A stretch of DNA of 64,000 nt from Litoditis marina (lineage: Eukaryota; Nematoda; Chromadorea; Rhabditida; Rhabditidae). This document shows, piece after piece, positions 35,101 to 46,200 of the stretch. The translations under genes and the position numbers were made by a program. The DNA is taken from contig OZ038435.1 in the NCBI GenBank assembly GCA_964036275.1, forward strand, positions 6,082,187 to 6,146,186, written 5' to 3'. The notes beneath the pieces are model-generated. The model did no database searches. It saw only the letters and a program-made list of their open reading frames with translations, and was not told the origin of the DNA. The first letter of the stretch is position 1, and every line of letters starts with the position of its first letter.

Positions 35101-36142
35101 GTAAACCTCAACTTTTTTAAGTTAGAAGAACTTTCTTTTGTAGTTCAACTCGAAAGAAAAGTGCCTGTGGTCATACAGCTTGGTCAAAGTAGGGTAATAC
35201 AATCAAATAACAATAATTCAATATTTTTAGTTATCTAATTCGAGTTCGGGCAAGATAGAGACTCTTCCCAATGCAAACCCGTTTGGTCCCAATGTTGCTT
35301 CGAGCAATAATCGCAATTTCTCAAGCGAACATGACGGAGGTATGTATTCATAATTCATTGGTTTATCTTGTTCTAGGATGGTTCGTAAAACTAGTTTTTC
35401 TCTCGAATTCCCCCAGTTAAGGTTTCGGAATCGAAAAGTGATATGGCAGGACAGGACCGGGGGACTGTTTACGTTAGGCTTTTTGAAGTATTGTTTTGTA
35501 TCGTGGCAGCTTGTTTGCATTTCAAATTCAACTGATTGTTACAAAGCTTATTTTTCAGGCACGAGATATTCTGATGTTGGAACGCGGACTGGTAGAAGCT
35601 ACAATCGTGGAAGAGAAGGAGGGCGTGGGCGGGGCTCATATTCTCGTCAGGATTCAGGTTGGTCGTCAAGCTGTTCCCGCATTTATTAGTGTAGTATGAC
35701 TTGAGAATGGCGGATATTCGTTGCAGAACTCTTGTAGTATCACTCATATAGTCAAAGAATCTCTGCAGTGTTCAGATTGAAATTGATGCAGGAGACTAGA
35801 TATTATGGCCTGAACTGTAAAAAGAGTTCTGGGAATCATTTCGCGGACTGTTTTTAGTTACCTAAACTGGCACATAGAGGGTTTTTCAGGCGCACCTTTC
35901 CATAACGATGGAATGAGTGGTCGTGGGTCTTCTCGAGGTCAATCATCAAATCGACGTGGTCGAGGCGCAAGTTGGTAGATTCTGTCTGACATTAAATGTA
36001 TTATTCATATGCCGCGGTACCAATAATGTAATTCAGAGAACGCTTGGTTTGTTTTTCTTTTCTTCTGACTGTAAGAATTGTTTCAGGTCGGGGTTCCCGT
36101 GGCGAGCGAGAATCCAGAGGGGGAGGTGTCCCCAGTTACTGA
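26186..36142 (+). CDS. Unrecognised 953-residue protein with RG-rich C-terminus
   Basis: Not recognised. Exons: 26186-26237, 26497-26645, 27278-27395, 27531-27613, 28043-28124, 28185-28268, 28501-28720, 28921-29034, 29280-29361, 29521-29595, 29939-30115, 30388-30487, 30709-30860, 30940-31096, 31433-31573, 31649-31722, 31934-32024, 32265-32339, 32415-32545, 33970-34065, 34291-34375, 34552-34668, 34885-34946, 35231-35339, 35559-35657, 35890-35970, 36087-36142; total 2862 nt in frame. The first ~580 residues look globular and mostly helical, possibly an alpha-solenoid. Then comes a basic, Ser-rich linker and a tail with RGREGGRGRGSYSR, RGRGASRG and ESRGGG, typical of RNA-binding RG/RGG regions. 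No TM segment or signal peptide. Starts MADEDRNGRK. Weak points: the donor at 28268 was chosen to keep phase, and the intron after 31573 needs a GC donor. AATAAA at 36550-36555 probably ends the transcript. Confidence 0.75.
26879..27113. mobile_element. MITE, family E, copy 1
   Basis: About 235 bp in the intron between exons 26497-26645 and 27278-27395. Starts CATACACCGCCAAG and ends AGGCCTTGGCAGTGTATG (inverted). The interior shares CGCGACCCCTCC with the copy at 36788-37001. Confidence 0.85.
27765..27940. repeat. Dispersed repeat, family K, copy 1
   Basis: Intronic. Has CGTAAAAAAAGGTTCATATCAG, CACCAAAAAGTGAGTATGTG and GGCAAAAGTGAGCATC; the same three motifs in the same order occur at 31185-31370. 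Boundaries and class unknown. Confidence 0.6.
31185..31370. repeat. Dispersed repeat, family K, copy 2
   Basis: Intronic direct relative of 27765-27940: CGCAAAAAAGAGGTTCACAT, CCCCAAAAAGTAAGCATCTG, then GGGCAAAAGTGAGCATC near the end. Confidence 0.6.
31574..31648 (+). other. Probable GC-AG intron
   Basis: Frame is kept only if the upstream exon ends CACAACGCAG and the intron starts GCTAGT. The nearest GT donor (four bases later) makes an in-frame TAG with the next exon. The acceptor TTTTTTTCAG is strong. GC donors are a known minority class. Confidence 0.6.
32546..32690 (-). repeat. Retroposon-like repeat with TAGAA tail, copy 1
   Basis: Begins right at the donor after 32545 with TATAGAATAGAATAGATTTA and continues to AAGGGTATGGTTACCCTGTTACGCGCTCAT. 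The far end matches, in inverse orientation, the sequence at 37860-37965. The TAGAA end looks like a microsatellite 3' tail, which would orient the element on the minus strand. Confidence 0.6.
32700..33969. other. Large intron, nothing recognised
   Basis: Remainder of the longest intron of the RG-tailed gene (32546-33969). The short open frames on the minus strand lack similarity or coding appearance. Confidence 0.5.
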
Positions 36143-36549
36143 GCGCACATGAGTCGAGGTGCAGTTAGATATTTCTGAGAATTTCAAATTTATCTGTGAC
36201 CTATTTCCCCTGTAGATTCCTAGAGTTTTTGCACGATATCTCGTTATCCCTATTTTGTGCCTCGACTGATGTTGTGTCTTTGTTTTACTTTTCTCTCATT
36301 TTCTTGTTATGTTAGCTGGTTGTGTTTCGTACTTTTGCTGTTTTCTCTTGCGTTACCATCCACTTTTCTATGGAATTAAGTAGTTATATATTATTAGGCA
36401 ATTATTAGTTTTTTTTTGTAATTTATGTTTAAGTATGTGTATGTATGCGTTCATTTTCGATATGGTCCTACACCGTTGTTCTCAAGCGTGTACTTTTTTC
36501 TGATATGGTAAAGTTGCATTCATGCTGTTATACAGATGTTCAAAGTTCC

Positions 36550-36555
36550 AATAAA
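36550..36555 (+). terminator. Probable poly(A) signal of the RG-tailed gene
   Basis: Canonical AATAAA about 410 bp after the stop codon at 36140-36142, with GT- and T-rich sequence after it. Confidence 0.6.
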
Positions 36556-36787
36556 TCCATGATGCATCATGTGTTATTATGATTAGCAACGCTTATTGAT
36601 GCGCTTTTATATCTTGTTTTTTTTTCTCCTGTACTCATGAGCATTCGAAGAACTCGCTCGTCATCGTGAGAGTCTTATCAAATTAATTACTAACCCCCGA
36701 ATATGCGCTATTATGAGGCGGTTCCCAAAGTGACGAAAAGCGTGTCCCAATTCAATTGGTTAGCGTTGGGTCATCATTGTAGCCGCT

Positions 36788-37001
36788 CATACACCGCCAA
36801 GGGCCTCTTAATCCTTCCAAATTCTCGCGACCCCTCCGTGTTTTCTCGTGTCGCGACCCCCCAAAACGGCGATATTCAACTAATTTCCGTACGATTATAG
36901 CTGATTTTGTATGAAAATCGTTAGTTGACAGTTCGCGACCCCCACTTTTCACAAGAATTCGTTCTCGACTCCCCCCTTATGGGAGGCCTTGGCGGTGTAT
37001 G
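36788..37001. mobile_element. MITE, family E, copy 2
   Basis: 214 bp with clear terminal inverted repeats, CATACACCGCCAAGGGCCTC and GAGGCCTTGGCGGTGTATG. The interior is rich in GCGACCCC. The flanks show AGCCGCTC (36780-36787) and GTAGCCGCTC just after the right end, suggesting an 8-bp target duplication, AGCCGCTC. Confidence 0.88.
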
Positions 37002-37203
37002 TAGCCGCTCGTTGATTACGTAAACCAGCTCGTTTTATTGCGTTTGACTGCGTATTTTCGATACACATGAATGTTTACGCCATATCACTTTACGTTCTTC
37101 AATTGCATTTTCTTGTATCAATTTTCCAACATTGATTGGTCTGGAAGATGGGTCAAGAATGTGCTATGCAGTCTTTTATTTTCCAGCAGAATAAATAGCC
37201 GGT

Positions 37204-38141
37204 ATGATTCCGTCTAGAATTCGAGCCCACATCACTACGTTGTCAATGGTATTGGCTACGGGAGGTTTTGCATATGGAGCATTCAAAACGGCGATGATGT
37301 TGAAGGTGAGCACCGTTTTCTTTTTGCGAGTTGTCCTCACACGTTTTCTCGGTATTAAGTTGTGTGTTTTGCTCTCCAACATTCGCTTATTTTTTTAGGT
37401 TCACTAATAAGATACCTGGTCTCTCCGAATGAGACGTGTTCTCCTCTTTCCGATTATCAAAAAGACCTGCTTTTCTTTTTCAAGGACTCGGTTCTAGTAG
37501 AAAAGCAAATTAAATCCGTTCCCAACATAATGGGCGTAATACAGCCAAACTCAGTAAGACGTTTCCCCCTATTTTAGTGTTCAAAAAGAATACAACAAGT
37601 TTTTGTTAGAATGGCCTCGAGTGGCAATCTCCAAAATATACGATGAATCTGCCGTTGTCGCTTCAAGCAACACTAGACAAGTACGACCAAATTACGACTC
37701 AGACGCCGCTACGACACTCATTCGTTAATTGCAGAATGGTAGCTGGTATATTACGTGTTTCGATTAAAGTACTGGAAAGTGTTTCATAGTTACTATTATC
37801 CTACAAAAACAGGCTCAATTACCGTTCAATCGTATAACACTGTCTAGTTGCTATCACTATGAGCCCATGAGCGCGTAACAGGGCTACTATACCCTTTTTA
37901 CATCATATTATTCTACCATGTGGAATCTAGAATCGCGAATATATCTATTCTATTCTGGAGGGCAGTATTGTTTTAAGTATATACTATTAATGCGTTTCCA
38001 AAATGATTATTATTATTATCATTACTACTCTTTCAGAGTTGGACGCGAGCCAGCCCTCGTCTGCAGCACGATGAAATGGAGGATTTTCTGCGTATGAAGG
38101 AGAGGGAAGCGCGACGCAAGGAGATTTCCGCATCGGCTTAA
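37204..38141 (+). CDS. Small unrecognised gene, exon model incomplete
   Basis: A likely first exon, 37204-37305, begins ATG and ends at AAG/GTGAGC; it encodes 34 residues with a hydrophobic stretch (LSMVLATGGFAYGAF) that could be a membrane anchor. A likely last exon, 38039-38141, follows TTTCAG and encodes a charged helix (EDFLRMKEREARRKE) ending in TAA. Candidate middle exons lie near 37432-37554 and 37608-37680, but I could not make every junction keep frame: the acceptor at 37397 gives an immediate in-frame stop. The result would be a protein of about 100-130 residues, perhaps a small membrane or mitochondrial protein; this is a guess from composition only. Confidence 0.4.
37860..37965 (+). 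repeat. Retroposon-like repeat with TTCTA tail, copy 2
   Basis: Inverse-orientation relative of 32546-32690: ATGAGCGCGTAACAGGG, then TATACCCTTTTT, and a tail ATATCTATTCTATTCT. Lies in an intron of the small gene. Confidence 0.6.
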
Positions 38142-38905
38142 CGCGAAGGTTGGTTAGCATACTCCAATAGAGTTGTTCGAGTCCGAACCGGCGCGCTTTT
38201 CGTCAGACGTCAGAGTAAGGAAAGTCATGCTTATGTTTTCGCCAATATCAGAAATTGCCTGTTTTTGATGCCAAATTATGAAGTTTCACATATTTAAACT
38301 GAAAAACACGGCCTCCTTTCTGAAAAATAGTTACATCTTACTGGTGTGTGTTGGTTGACCGCTCAGGCTGAGTAATATTTGTTTGATTACCATAGTTTTA
38401 TCTAAAAAAGTCTCTCAAATTGATGCTTTGCTACCCTACGTTGAATACCTCTTGCTCAAAATATTGTAGTTATTGTTATCTTCGTTTCACCCTTTTTCGG
38501 AATTTGTGACTTTATGAGCATGCGAGGTTTCGGTGTCGGGCAGTCAGTTCTCATCGAGCTCTTCACTTTCGCTTCCCATTACCCACTTTTTCGATGAATG
38601 GTTATAGGTGATGCATTATTGGTTAAAGTAATGAGTTATGATTGTGGAGTGTGATACACATCGACCGGTAAAGTGTGGCTATTCGGGAACCAGTTTTCTA
38701 AATGAAATGGGTAGAACTTTCTGATTTGAAGCAAATTTTTATTGGCAAGTTAATCTGATATTGTCGAAAAAAAAGTACGTTTCTTGTCACTAAAGTATGA
38801 TTTCGGGAAATTGCAACAGTTTATAAAGAAGTGGATGTCAACTGCTGGTGAGCGGTAATTCATTCGAGGTTTGCCTCTGCTGGCGACTTTTCAATAGTTA
38901 GCTTT

Positions 38906-40110
38906 ATAATATAATAATAAACTTTATCAGTATAGTGATGGACAAACAAAGAATTACGAATTTAAACCAATTGCACTGATATTCGAGAAAACAAAGAGAA
39001 AGAAAAACTAGTACATACGCAAAGTTGCTGATATGTTGATACTCCTCAGACTCAGTGAGAAGATGGAAAGGGTACTCAGGATTGATTGATGTTAAACCGG
39101 AAACCATAGCGATCAAAGTACACGTCAGATACAATTGGGGCTAGATGAGGGGTCAATTGGTAGCAACCATGGAAACAGCTGTAACGTTCACGCATGGAAA
39201 CTCCACTTAGGTGCATGTTATACAACATGTCAACATTGTCATTTACACATTTCAAAGAAGCATCATCAAGGGCATCATGGAACGAGGGAGGGTCGATAAT
39301 GGATGGTGTATCACACATAGGAGAAGGATCATCAGCTATTTGGGTAACTTCAACAGGGACGGGACTTTGGATAGCAGGTTGATCATCAAAATAAACTTGG
39401 GTTGTACGAGTAGATATAGAGTTTGGAGATGGGAATGCGGACACAAGATTGGAAACGACATTTCTGGTTTGTTCAACTAACTCCATTTCAATTGGCAGAA
39501 TAGGATGGGAAGACGGTGTTGGTGTTGTAGTTTGGTCGGTGACCTCAGCTCGGGCGGCGTCTCGTTTCGATTGTCTGGCGAGGAATGAGGCCTTCCGCTG
39601 TTCCGGAGTCTCGAACTTTCGAACATGAAAAGTTGACATAGAAGCATCAGATTTCATAGCAGTAGATAGATCTATTAGACGAGGAAACGGAATACCATCT
39701 TTGATAGATACTTTGAGTGGACGAGGTAAACCATCTTGACGAGGTTTACCCAAACGGTTAAGAATGGAAATATTAGATGGAGAGACGGATACCAAATTGA
39801 AAACTGCATTCACCTTTTTCTTTGTTGAAGAATCTTCTGGTAGGCCATAAATGGTGAGACATCGACGATCATTGAAGTGGTGAAGTTGGGATTGAATAAT
39901 AGTGGGTAGAGATTGGGTCAGAGAGTCGAGTTTGTCGTTGAGTGTTCTGATTTCACTCAAAAGGGTGGAAAAATGGGTTCGAAGTGGTACCATTTTTGGA
40001 CGAGGCGATGGCATAATAATCAATCGAGAGGGGTCACCTCACACGACCGACACAAATGGTGGGGACAGTTTCTTAACAGTTTTAACAGTTTCTAATCGTA
40101 AACTTCGTAT
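38906..40110 (-). mobile_element. LINE-type retroelement remnant with ORF1 only
   Basis: Reads on the minus strand from about 40110 to an AT-rich tail at 38906-38930 (AAAGTTTATTATTATATT in sense), the kind of short microsatellite-like 3' end seen in CR1/RTE-like elements. It holds an intact ORF1-like frame but no reverse transcriptase or endonuclease frame. Lies between the small plus-strand gene and LONP2. Confidence 0.6.
39076..40023 (-). CDS. ORF1-like protein of a non-LTR retrotransposon
   Basis: Single uninterrupted frame of 315 residues. Near the N-terminus a short heptad-like segment (STLLSEIRTLNDKLDSL) suggests a coiled coil. It is followed by an RRM-like region, with RRCLTIYGLPED as first strand and RPLKVSI as a later one, then FHVRKFETPEQRKASFLARQ, a typical end for the nucleic-acid-binding domain of L1/CR1 ORF1 proteins. 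The C-terminal third is Pro/Ser/Thr-rich. In intact elements this protein coats the RNA in a ribonucleoprotein. An open frame without a partner ORF2 nearby suggests a recent non-autonomous or 5'-retained copy. Class assignment is by pattern only. Confidence 0.6.
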   Translation of the reverse strand: MIIMPSPRPKMVPLRTHFSTLLSEIRTLNDKLDSLTQSLPTIIQSQLHHFNDRRCLTIYGLPEDSSTKKKVNAVFNLVSVSPSNISILNRLGKPRQDGLPRPLKVSIKDGIPFPRLIDLSTAMKSDASMSTFHVRKFETPEQRKASFLARQSKRDAARAEVTDQTTTPTPSSHPILPIEMELVEQTRNVVSNLVSAFPSPNSISTRTTQVYFDDQPAIQSPVPVEVTQIADDPSPMCDTPSIIDPPSFHDALDDASLKCVNDNVDMLYNMHLSGVSMRERYSCFHGCYQLTPHLAPIVSDVYFDRYGFRFNINQS

Positions 40111-40199
40111 CTAGACCATTTACAATGTTGTAAACCTTAGTTTGTGTGTTTTAAGACAGTTGTAAAGTTGATTTGTTATAGTTTATTGATTTATTCAAT

Positions 40200-40205
40200 A
40201 ATATG
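40200..40205 (-). terminator. Probable poly(A) signal of LONP2
   Basis: AATAAA on the minus strand (TTTATT on plus) only about 14 bp after the LONP2 stop; a second AATAAA lies at 40192-40197. This would give a very short 3'UTR. Confidence 0.55.
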
Positions 40206-40218
40206 TACAGAAGCAGGC

Positions 40219-43200
40219 CTATAATTTTGAGAGAACAGCGATTCTTGGCTTCGATTCCATTATGTTGGCCAGCAGTTGATCAATATCCGACACATAAATG
40301 ATATCCAGTTCGCTCTAAAATTGATGATGGTTTAATTGAAACTTGCCCACCTATTCAAATGTCGTTACCTGCCGCCCTCATACGCGAGTGGGTGACGATT
40401 AAGCTCAAAGGAATTAAGCTACAACCTATAACTCTATCTTTGTGAAAGTTTGAAGAGAAACAACTCATACAGTTTTTAATAAGAGACATCCTCTCAATGT
40501 GTTTGAGCTTAATCGTCACCCTCTCCATACGCTGCACTTTGTGCACTCCACGAAGATGTGTTCATACTTTGCAGGCACGTGCAATCGATCGATAGCATTT
40601 TGATATGATGGTGTAAAGGGCTAAAGCTGCGTTGGTAGCTGCGTAATCTTATCCTATACCTTACCTTTACAGTTGCATCTATCTCCTCGGTGTCCTTTCT
40701 GTTCTTCTCGGGCAGGATGATTCTCTTGAGCGACGAGCGATGGGCCCCGAGAACCTTTTCCTTGATGCCACCAACCTGGAATGTAGTTGTTAGATTGTAT
40801 TAGGATAGTTTCATACGTAGGACATGTTTATATTTAGCACAGGTTAATAAACATCCAATTATTATTAATACAAATATAGTGATAAGTGAGTCAAGTCATG
40901 TTATTGTTATCTGTAACGCTGTTTCACGGGTATTGTATTGTGTCAAATGGTTTAAAAATGAAATCATAAATGTAGTCTTCGATATTACTCACTGGTACAA
41001 CCTGTCCACTCAAACTGATCTCTCCGGTAACCGCCGTATCCGATCTTACGTGAATTCCGGATGCTAACGAGAACAGTGCCGACACCAAAGCGCATCCTGC
41101 CGAGGGACCATCCTGGCAAATTTAATATTTACAAAAATCGTTTTATTGTAGCTTGATTAATTTCATTTCTCAGCAGCTATCTCTATAATTTTGTCAGTTA
41201 CCTTAGGGACTCCTCCAGAGGGAAGATGAACATGGAGGTCACAGTCCTTTAAAGAGAATGTGCCATATCTGAAAGGTGGAATGTGAGTGAGCCAGTTTAC
41301 AGATAATTGCCAGTTACTTCACTCGAAGAGAGTGTAGATCGGAGAGACTGTGTCTGCGGCCTCATACACCTCCATACTCTATTGCTTTTGTAATTTGTTA
41401 ATCACAGAAGATTGACCAAATTTTCGTGAGCACTTACTTCTCTGCATTGGATCGAATCCAAGTTCTGGCCACGTTGACGCTTTCTTGCAGTACGTCGCCT
41501 AACTTGCCGGTCATCATCACCTTCCCCTCACCCGGGCAACGGTTCGCTTCTGAAAAAAACAACAACAATTGCAATATCCATGTGAAAATAAATCGATATA
41601 CTGCCACCCATCGAAGAGTTACAACACTGACCAATGACTAGTACTTCACCGCCGTACGGAGTCCAGGCCAGGCCAAAACACGTTCCTAGGCCGAAACGGC
41701 CCTTCTTCTCAACCAAATCGTCGGTAACGTACTGCTCAGTCTGAATGGAAAAATAGATAGCTTTGATAATGACAGTCCATCGTTTTCTCCCTTTCTCTGT
41801 CTCTCTCGAACTTTCTATCTATGTTTCTCTCCATGTTACGTCCTTCTGACTTCAGCCAAATACTATAAGGTTCGTTCTCAGAACGATTGGCGCCAATTTT
41901 CTTCGATTGGCCAGCTACAAAAGTGACAGAGTGTGCAGGTCAATGAGGCCGCAGACATCTGGGTCTCTCTGACCTGCACACTCTCTCGCTCAGCCAATAA
42001 AGATGTGGCTGGCCAATTGGCTGGGAATTGTCTGAGTTCTTCCCAAAGCTAGGTGTATTTTGATTCAGCTGTGTCTGTTTGATCTCGTTGCTTTCTGTTC
42101 GAAATTCGTAGATTATAGCGTGTATCGAGATCAAACTACAATTTAGATTCGGTCATCCATGACAGTACTTACCCCCATGATGCGCCGACACAGTGCCGTA
42201 TCGACCACCAGCGGCCTGCTCATACAGTCTGCCTCCGCGTCCGCGGTCGGCTGCTCCGTCAGCTGCAGGGCCGCGTGCCGACACAGTGCCCCCACGTGGC
42301 GCTCCAGCTGACGAACGCCCGACTCCCGCGTGTAGTTCTCCACTGAAACACAAATTATATTAGAGGATATTGAAGATAATAATGTATAAAACCATTTAAC
42401 GGACAAAAATCCAAGTATAGACATATGGAAGCAGTATATCTATAAGTCCGGTGATATATTAGTTTTTAAGGGTGTTTATCTTGCGTTTGAAGTTGACTTA
42501 GTTTTTGATGTCGCCATTGTGAACTAAAAAAATGATAGTTTGTGTAAAACTGTGAGCCTCTGTGCTATAGGGTTCGCTATTTTTAAAACAAAACAAGCCT
42601 GTTCGCGGTATGTCGAACTATCACGTTTTGTAGTTTGATCTCGTTGCTTTGCAGTCGAAAGTCGTAATATTTGAAGTGTGGCGAGATCAAACTACAACAA
42701 GCAGTTCGGCATATAGAACAGACGAGAACTACTGTACCTATGACGGTGAGTGCATCTTCGGTGATTTGCAGTTGGTCGGGGTTGAGTCCGTGTTTGATCA
42801 GTTGACGGGGCACTATGTGGCGAGCGCCGATTCGCACCTTCTCCCCGGTCGAGTAGCCCGACATTTCTATGATCTACAGGGGAAAAATCGATAATTTCTT
42901 CGAATGTGTCATGTTTTTGAATGTTACAGTATAAATTTCGGACAAGTGCGCGAGGACACAAACGACAACTGGTGGTGAAATCATGTGTCACGTGTGAGAG
43001 TGTATATGGAGAGCACAATATTCCAAGTGATTTCCAACGTTTAACTGAATTTCTTCTCCAAGAGTAAGTGTGTAGCCAGAAAAGCTCCGAAAAACATCAA
43101 GCAAAGACTCTGTCTTGAAATTTCAAAGTCCTACTGTAAGTGTTCATGCAATAGTGAAAGAGACTATACCTCTAGTCGATCCGCCAGTGGTCCATCGACT

Positions 43201-46200
43201 TTCGACAGATCATTTGCAGTTGCCACAAAGATCACATTGGAGAGGTCGAAGGGTAGGTTGAGATAGCTGGAAAACAGTTTCGTTAACCCATATTTCAGGC
43301 AGTAGTAGATGGAACTATACTGTAATCGTGACTTCTGCTGTGTGAGTGTCAGTTGCCTCACTGGAACAAGTATTAGGTCTGTTATGCACAACTCACTTGA
43401 CGTAACTTGCAGATATAGGTTTATTTCAGACTGGACAAAAAATTCAACAACATACTGCGATATCAAATTTTCCGTCGCACATTCTCGAAGAGATATCTTG
43501 TTCGATGTGGTGATGTAAAATGAGAAGGTAGAGTTACCATGAGAGTAATTACTCAGAGACTTACTGATCAATAAATCCGGAATTCTGTTCGGGATCCAGT
43601 ACTTCCAGCAGTGCGGCCGAGGGAGAACCATGCAGACCCGAGAACTGGAAAAGTTTTCCTAAGGTTAGGGTATGAAGTGATAAAATCTTAGTCATAGTTT
43701 GATCTGGGCACGCACCGTGATTCACAAATTTAGACCGAAAAGTAACGGGATCAAACTAGAAACAGTGGGATGGGATAACATTCTTTGGAATTAGCGAACA
43801 CGATGTAACCTGTCTCAGCCACCCGTACACACTTAAAGAAGGACGATTATGTGCTCCAATCTCAACGCTTCAGTCCTTCAAACTGCAATACATTTTGCAA
43901 CTGCAGTTTAAAGGACTGACGCGCCGAGATTGGTCCACATAATCGTCCTGCTTTGAAGCAATCAGTCAAACTTCCCATTCTGCTAGTTCGATACATTCTA
44001 ATGACCAATGTGTTCATATGTGATTAAACTACAAACAGAGCTGTTCAGACCTCGATAGACAGTATCGACCCGCTCCCCCCCCCCCTCCTCAACTCTCAAA
44101 TATGTCAGCCACCAGTCAAAATTAACCCTGTGGGGATGAAACGGATAAGAGTGATGACAGCTGATAATATAGCTATACTACATTTGGGACAACAATATGT
44201 TCCAAATTATATTTACAATTATCCGTTACTAGGGCTGTCTCTAATTTTTGAGTTTATGAAAGAGGTTACCAGTTTATCCACTTCGTCGAGTAGTATGACC
44301 GGGTTGTTGGTACGGGCATGCTTCAGGGCCTACAACAGAAGAAATATCAGGATGAAAATATGCATAAATCATAGTAGTGTTATATTTACTAGAAAAAATT
44401 GTTGCCATAAAGACTTTCAGATGGTATTAGGAAATTATGTGCTTATTGAAGTCATCCTAGATCAGGGTCGAAACGTTTTGAGTGGCACCATTCACTGAGC
44501 ACACAATTTTCTAATATGTATACACCATCTAGAAACAATAGTTTTACGTTCTATGAATGAATGTGAAAAACGTGGGCTCAAGTTGATTCTATGGTACAAC
44601 GAAACGTTAATATTTTCTGAGTATGAGCGGTTTTGCACTTTCCGAAAAATTAGGATAACAAAATCTTTGATCGAGTTTATTGCTATAGAGCCTTGTACAG
44701 AAATTGATACTTTTCAAACCAATCTAGAGAACAGTGCCTGCGCCATTCAATTTCGTACTGTAGCTGTTCACGTGCGCGTGAAACGGACTATATGACTGAA
44801 TAAATAAATGTTTTCATAAAAGTTGTTGTCACCTGAATAATACGTCCCGGCATGGCGGCCACATAGGTGCGACGATGTCCCCGAATGTCACTTTCGTCTC
44901 GGACTCCGCCCAGGGATACCCTTGAAACATTGGTTCAACTAGTTTCAGATTATCAGAAAGAACTACAAATCGAGTTAGCTTGTTCAGTAAACCCAATCCG
45001 ATTTATTGGTGATGATTTCCCTTCTGAACTGCCACAAACTGGAGCTGCTCATAGCGTATACTTTCCTAGTTCATATTCCTCTTTCGCTAATTCTGATGCT
45101 AAAAGACCAAGTATAGGTATAGTAGTCGGTGCAGGTGCGAGCAAATCTTTTTTCGTTGGCTGGACAGCTAGGGTTGTTAAAAAATAAACTCGAACTCGAA
45201 AAACTCGAAATAAACTCGAAATTTCGAGTTTCGAGTTCAACTCGAAACTCGAAAAACTCGAAAAATTCAGAACTCGAAAAACTCGAAACTCGGAAAACTC
45301 GAAATTTCGAAAACTCGAAACTCGAAAAACTCGAAACTCGGAAAACTCGAATTTTCTGAAACTCGAAAAACTCGAAACTCGAAAAACTCGAATTTTCTGA
45401 AACTCGAAAAACTCGAAACTCGAAAAACTCTCGAATTTTTTGAGATTGAAACTCGAAAAACTCCATATGATTTCACCTCACCTTTCGAACTTTCTTCCCA
45501 GTGCCTGAGCTATTGCCTTTGCCACACTCGTCTTCCCGATGCCCGGTGGTCCGGCGAAACAGATAATAGGACCACCCAGCTGGAAACTACTTTCATCAAT
45601 AGGTTCATACACCGTTTCAGCCCGTTCTGAACAAATAAATACAGCTTGCCTTTGCACTGATTGATTTCTAACAAACACAAGCATTTCACAAAGAAATTCC
45701 TTGTGTTTGAACACTTACCTGAGTTTTTTGCGCTGCAGGCAGTGTGTTAAATCAACTTGCATAGAACATTCCACACTTAGAACTCAGTGCGAAGCATTTC
45801 AAGTCTTACTTGATTCAATGAATTGGCTCGTTTTGCTGATAACATTCCACACTTAGAACTCAGTGCGAAGCATTTCAAGTCTTACTTGATTCAATGAATT
45901 GTTTTCAAACGTCTTATTGTCTTACAAACGTTTTGCTGATAAAAGCACATAGGTATTTTCCGGGTCATATTGTGTCAGCTAGGTTTTCACCGCGTTAATA
46001 CAGATACCAAACCCTACAAAACCATAGCGACAACTTGTTAATTTGACATCTTCTGCTCAGTTTTCAATTGGGACACGATATTCACAGTTATCCGAACGGA
46101 CAAAAATTTCAATTAACCAAAATGGTCACTCCGAGAATCTATCTCTGAACCTACATTGTTGTTCAGTTTTCTGACAGCCAGATACTCCAGAATACGTCTC

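Noticed and set aside
26186..36142. Assignment to Virilizer/VIRMA or a NELF subunit
   Set aside because: An RG-rich tail and helical body recalled these, but the N-terminus lacks the Virilizer start pattern and I could not match any block to either family.
37398..37577. Exon starting at the acceptor TTTTTTTAG (37397) in the small gene
   Set aside because: From the phase of the first exon it reads Val-His-stop; used only as a possible partial exon further in.
45187..45465. CRISPR-like array
   Set aside because: The units are short, variable and lack unique spacers; this is a minisatellite in an animal intron.
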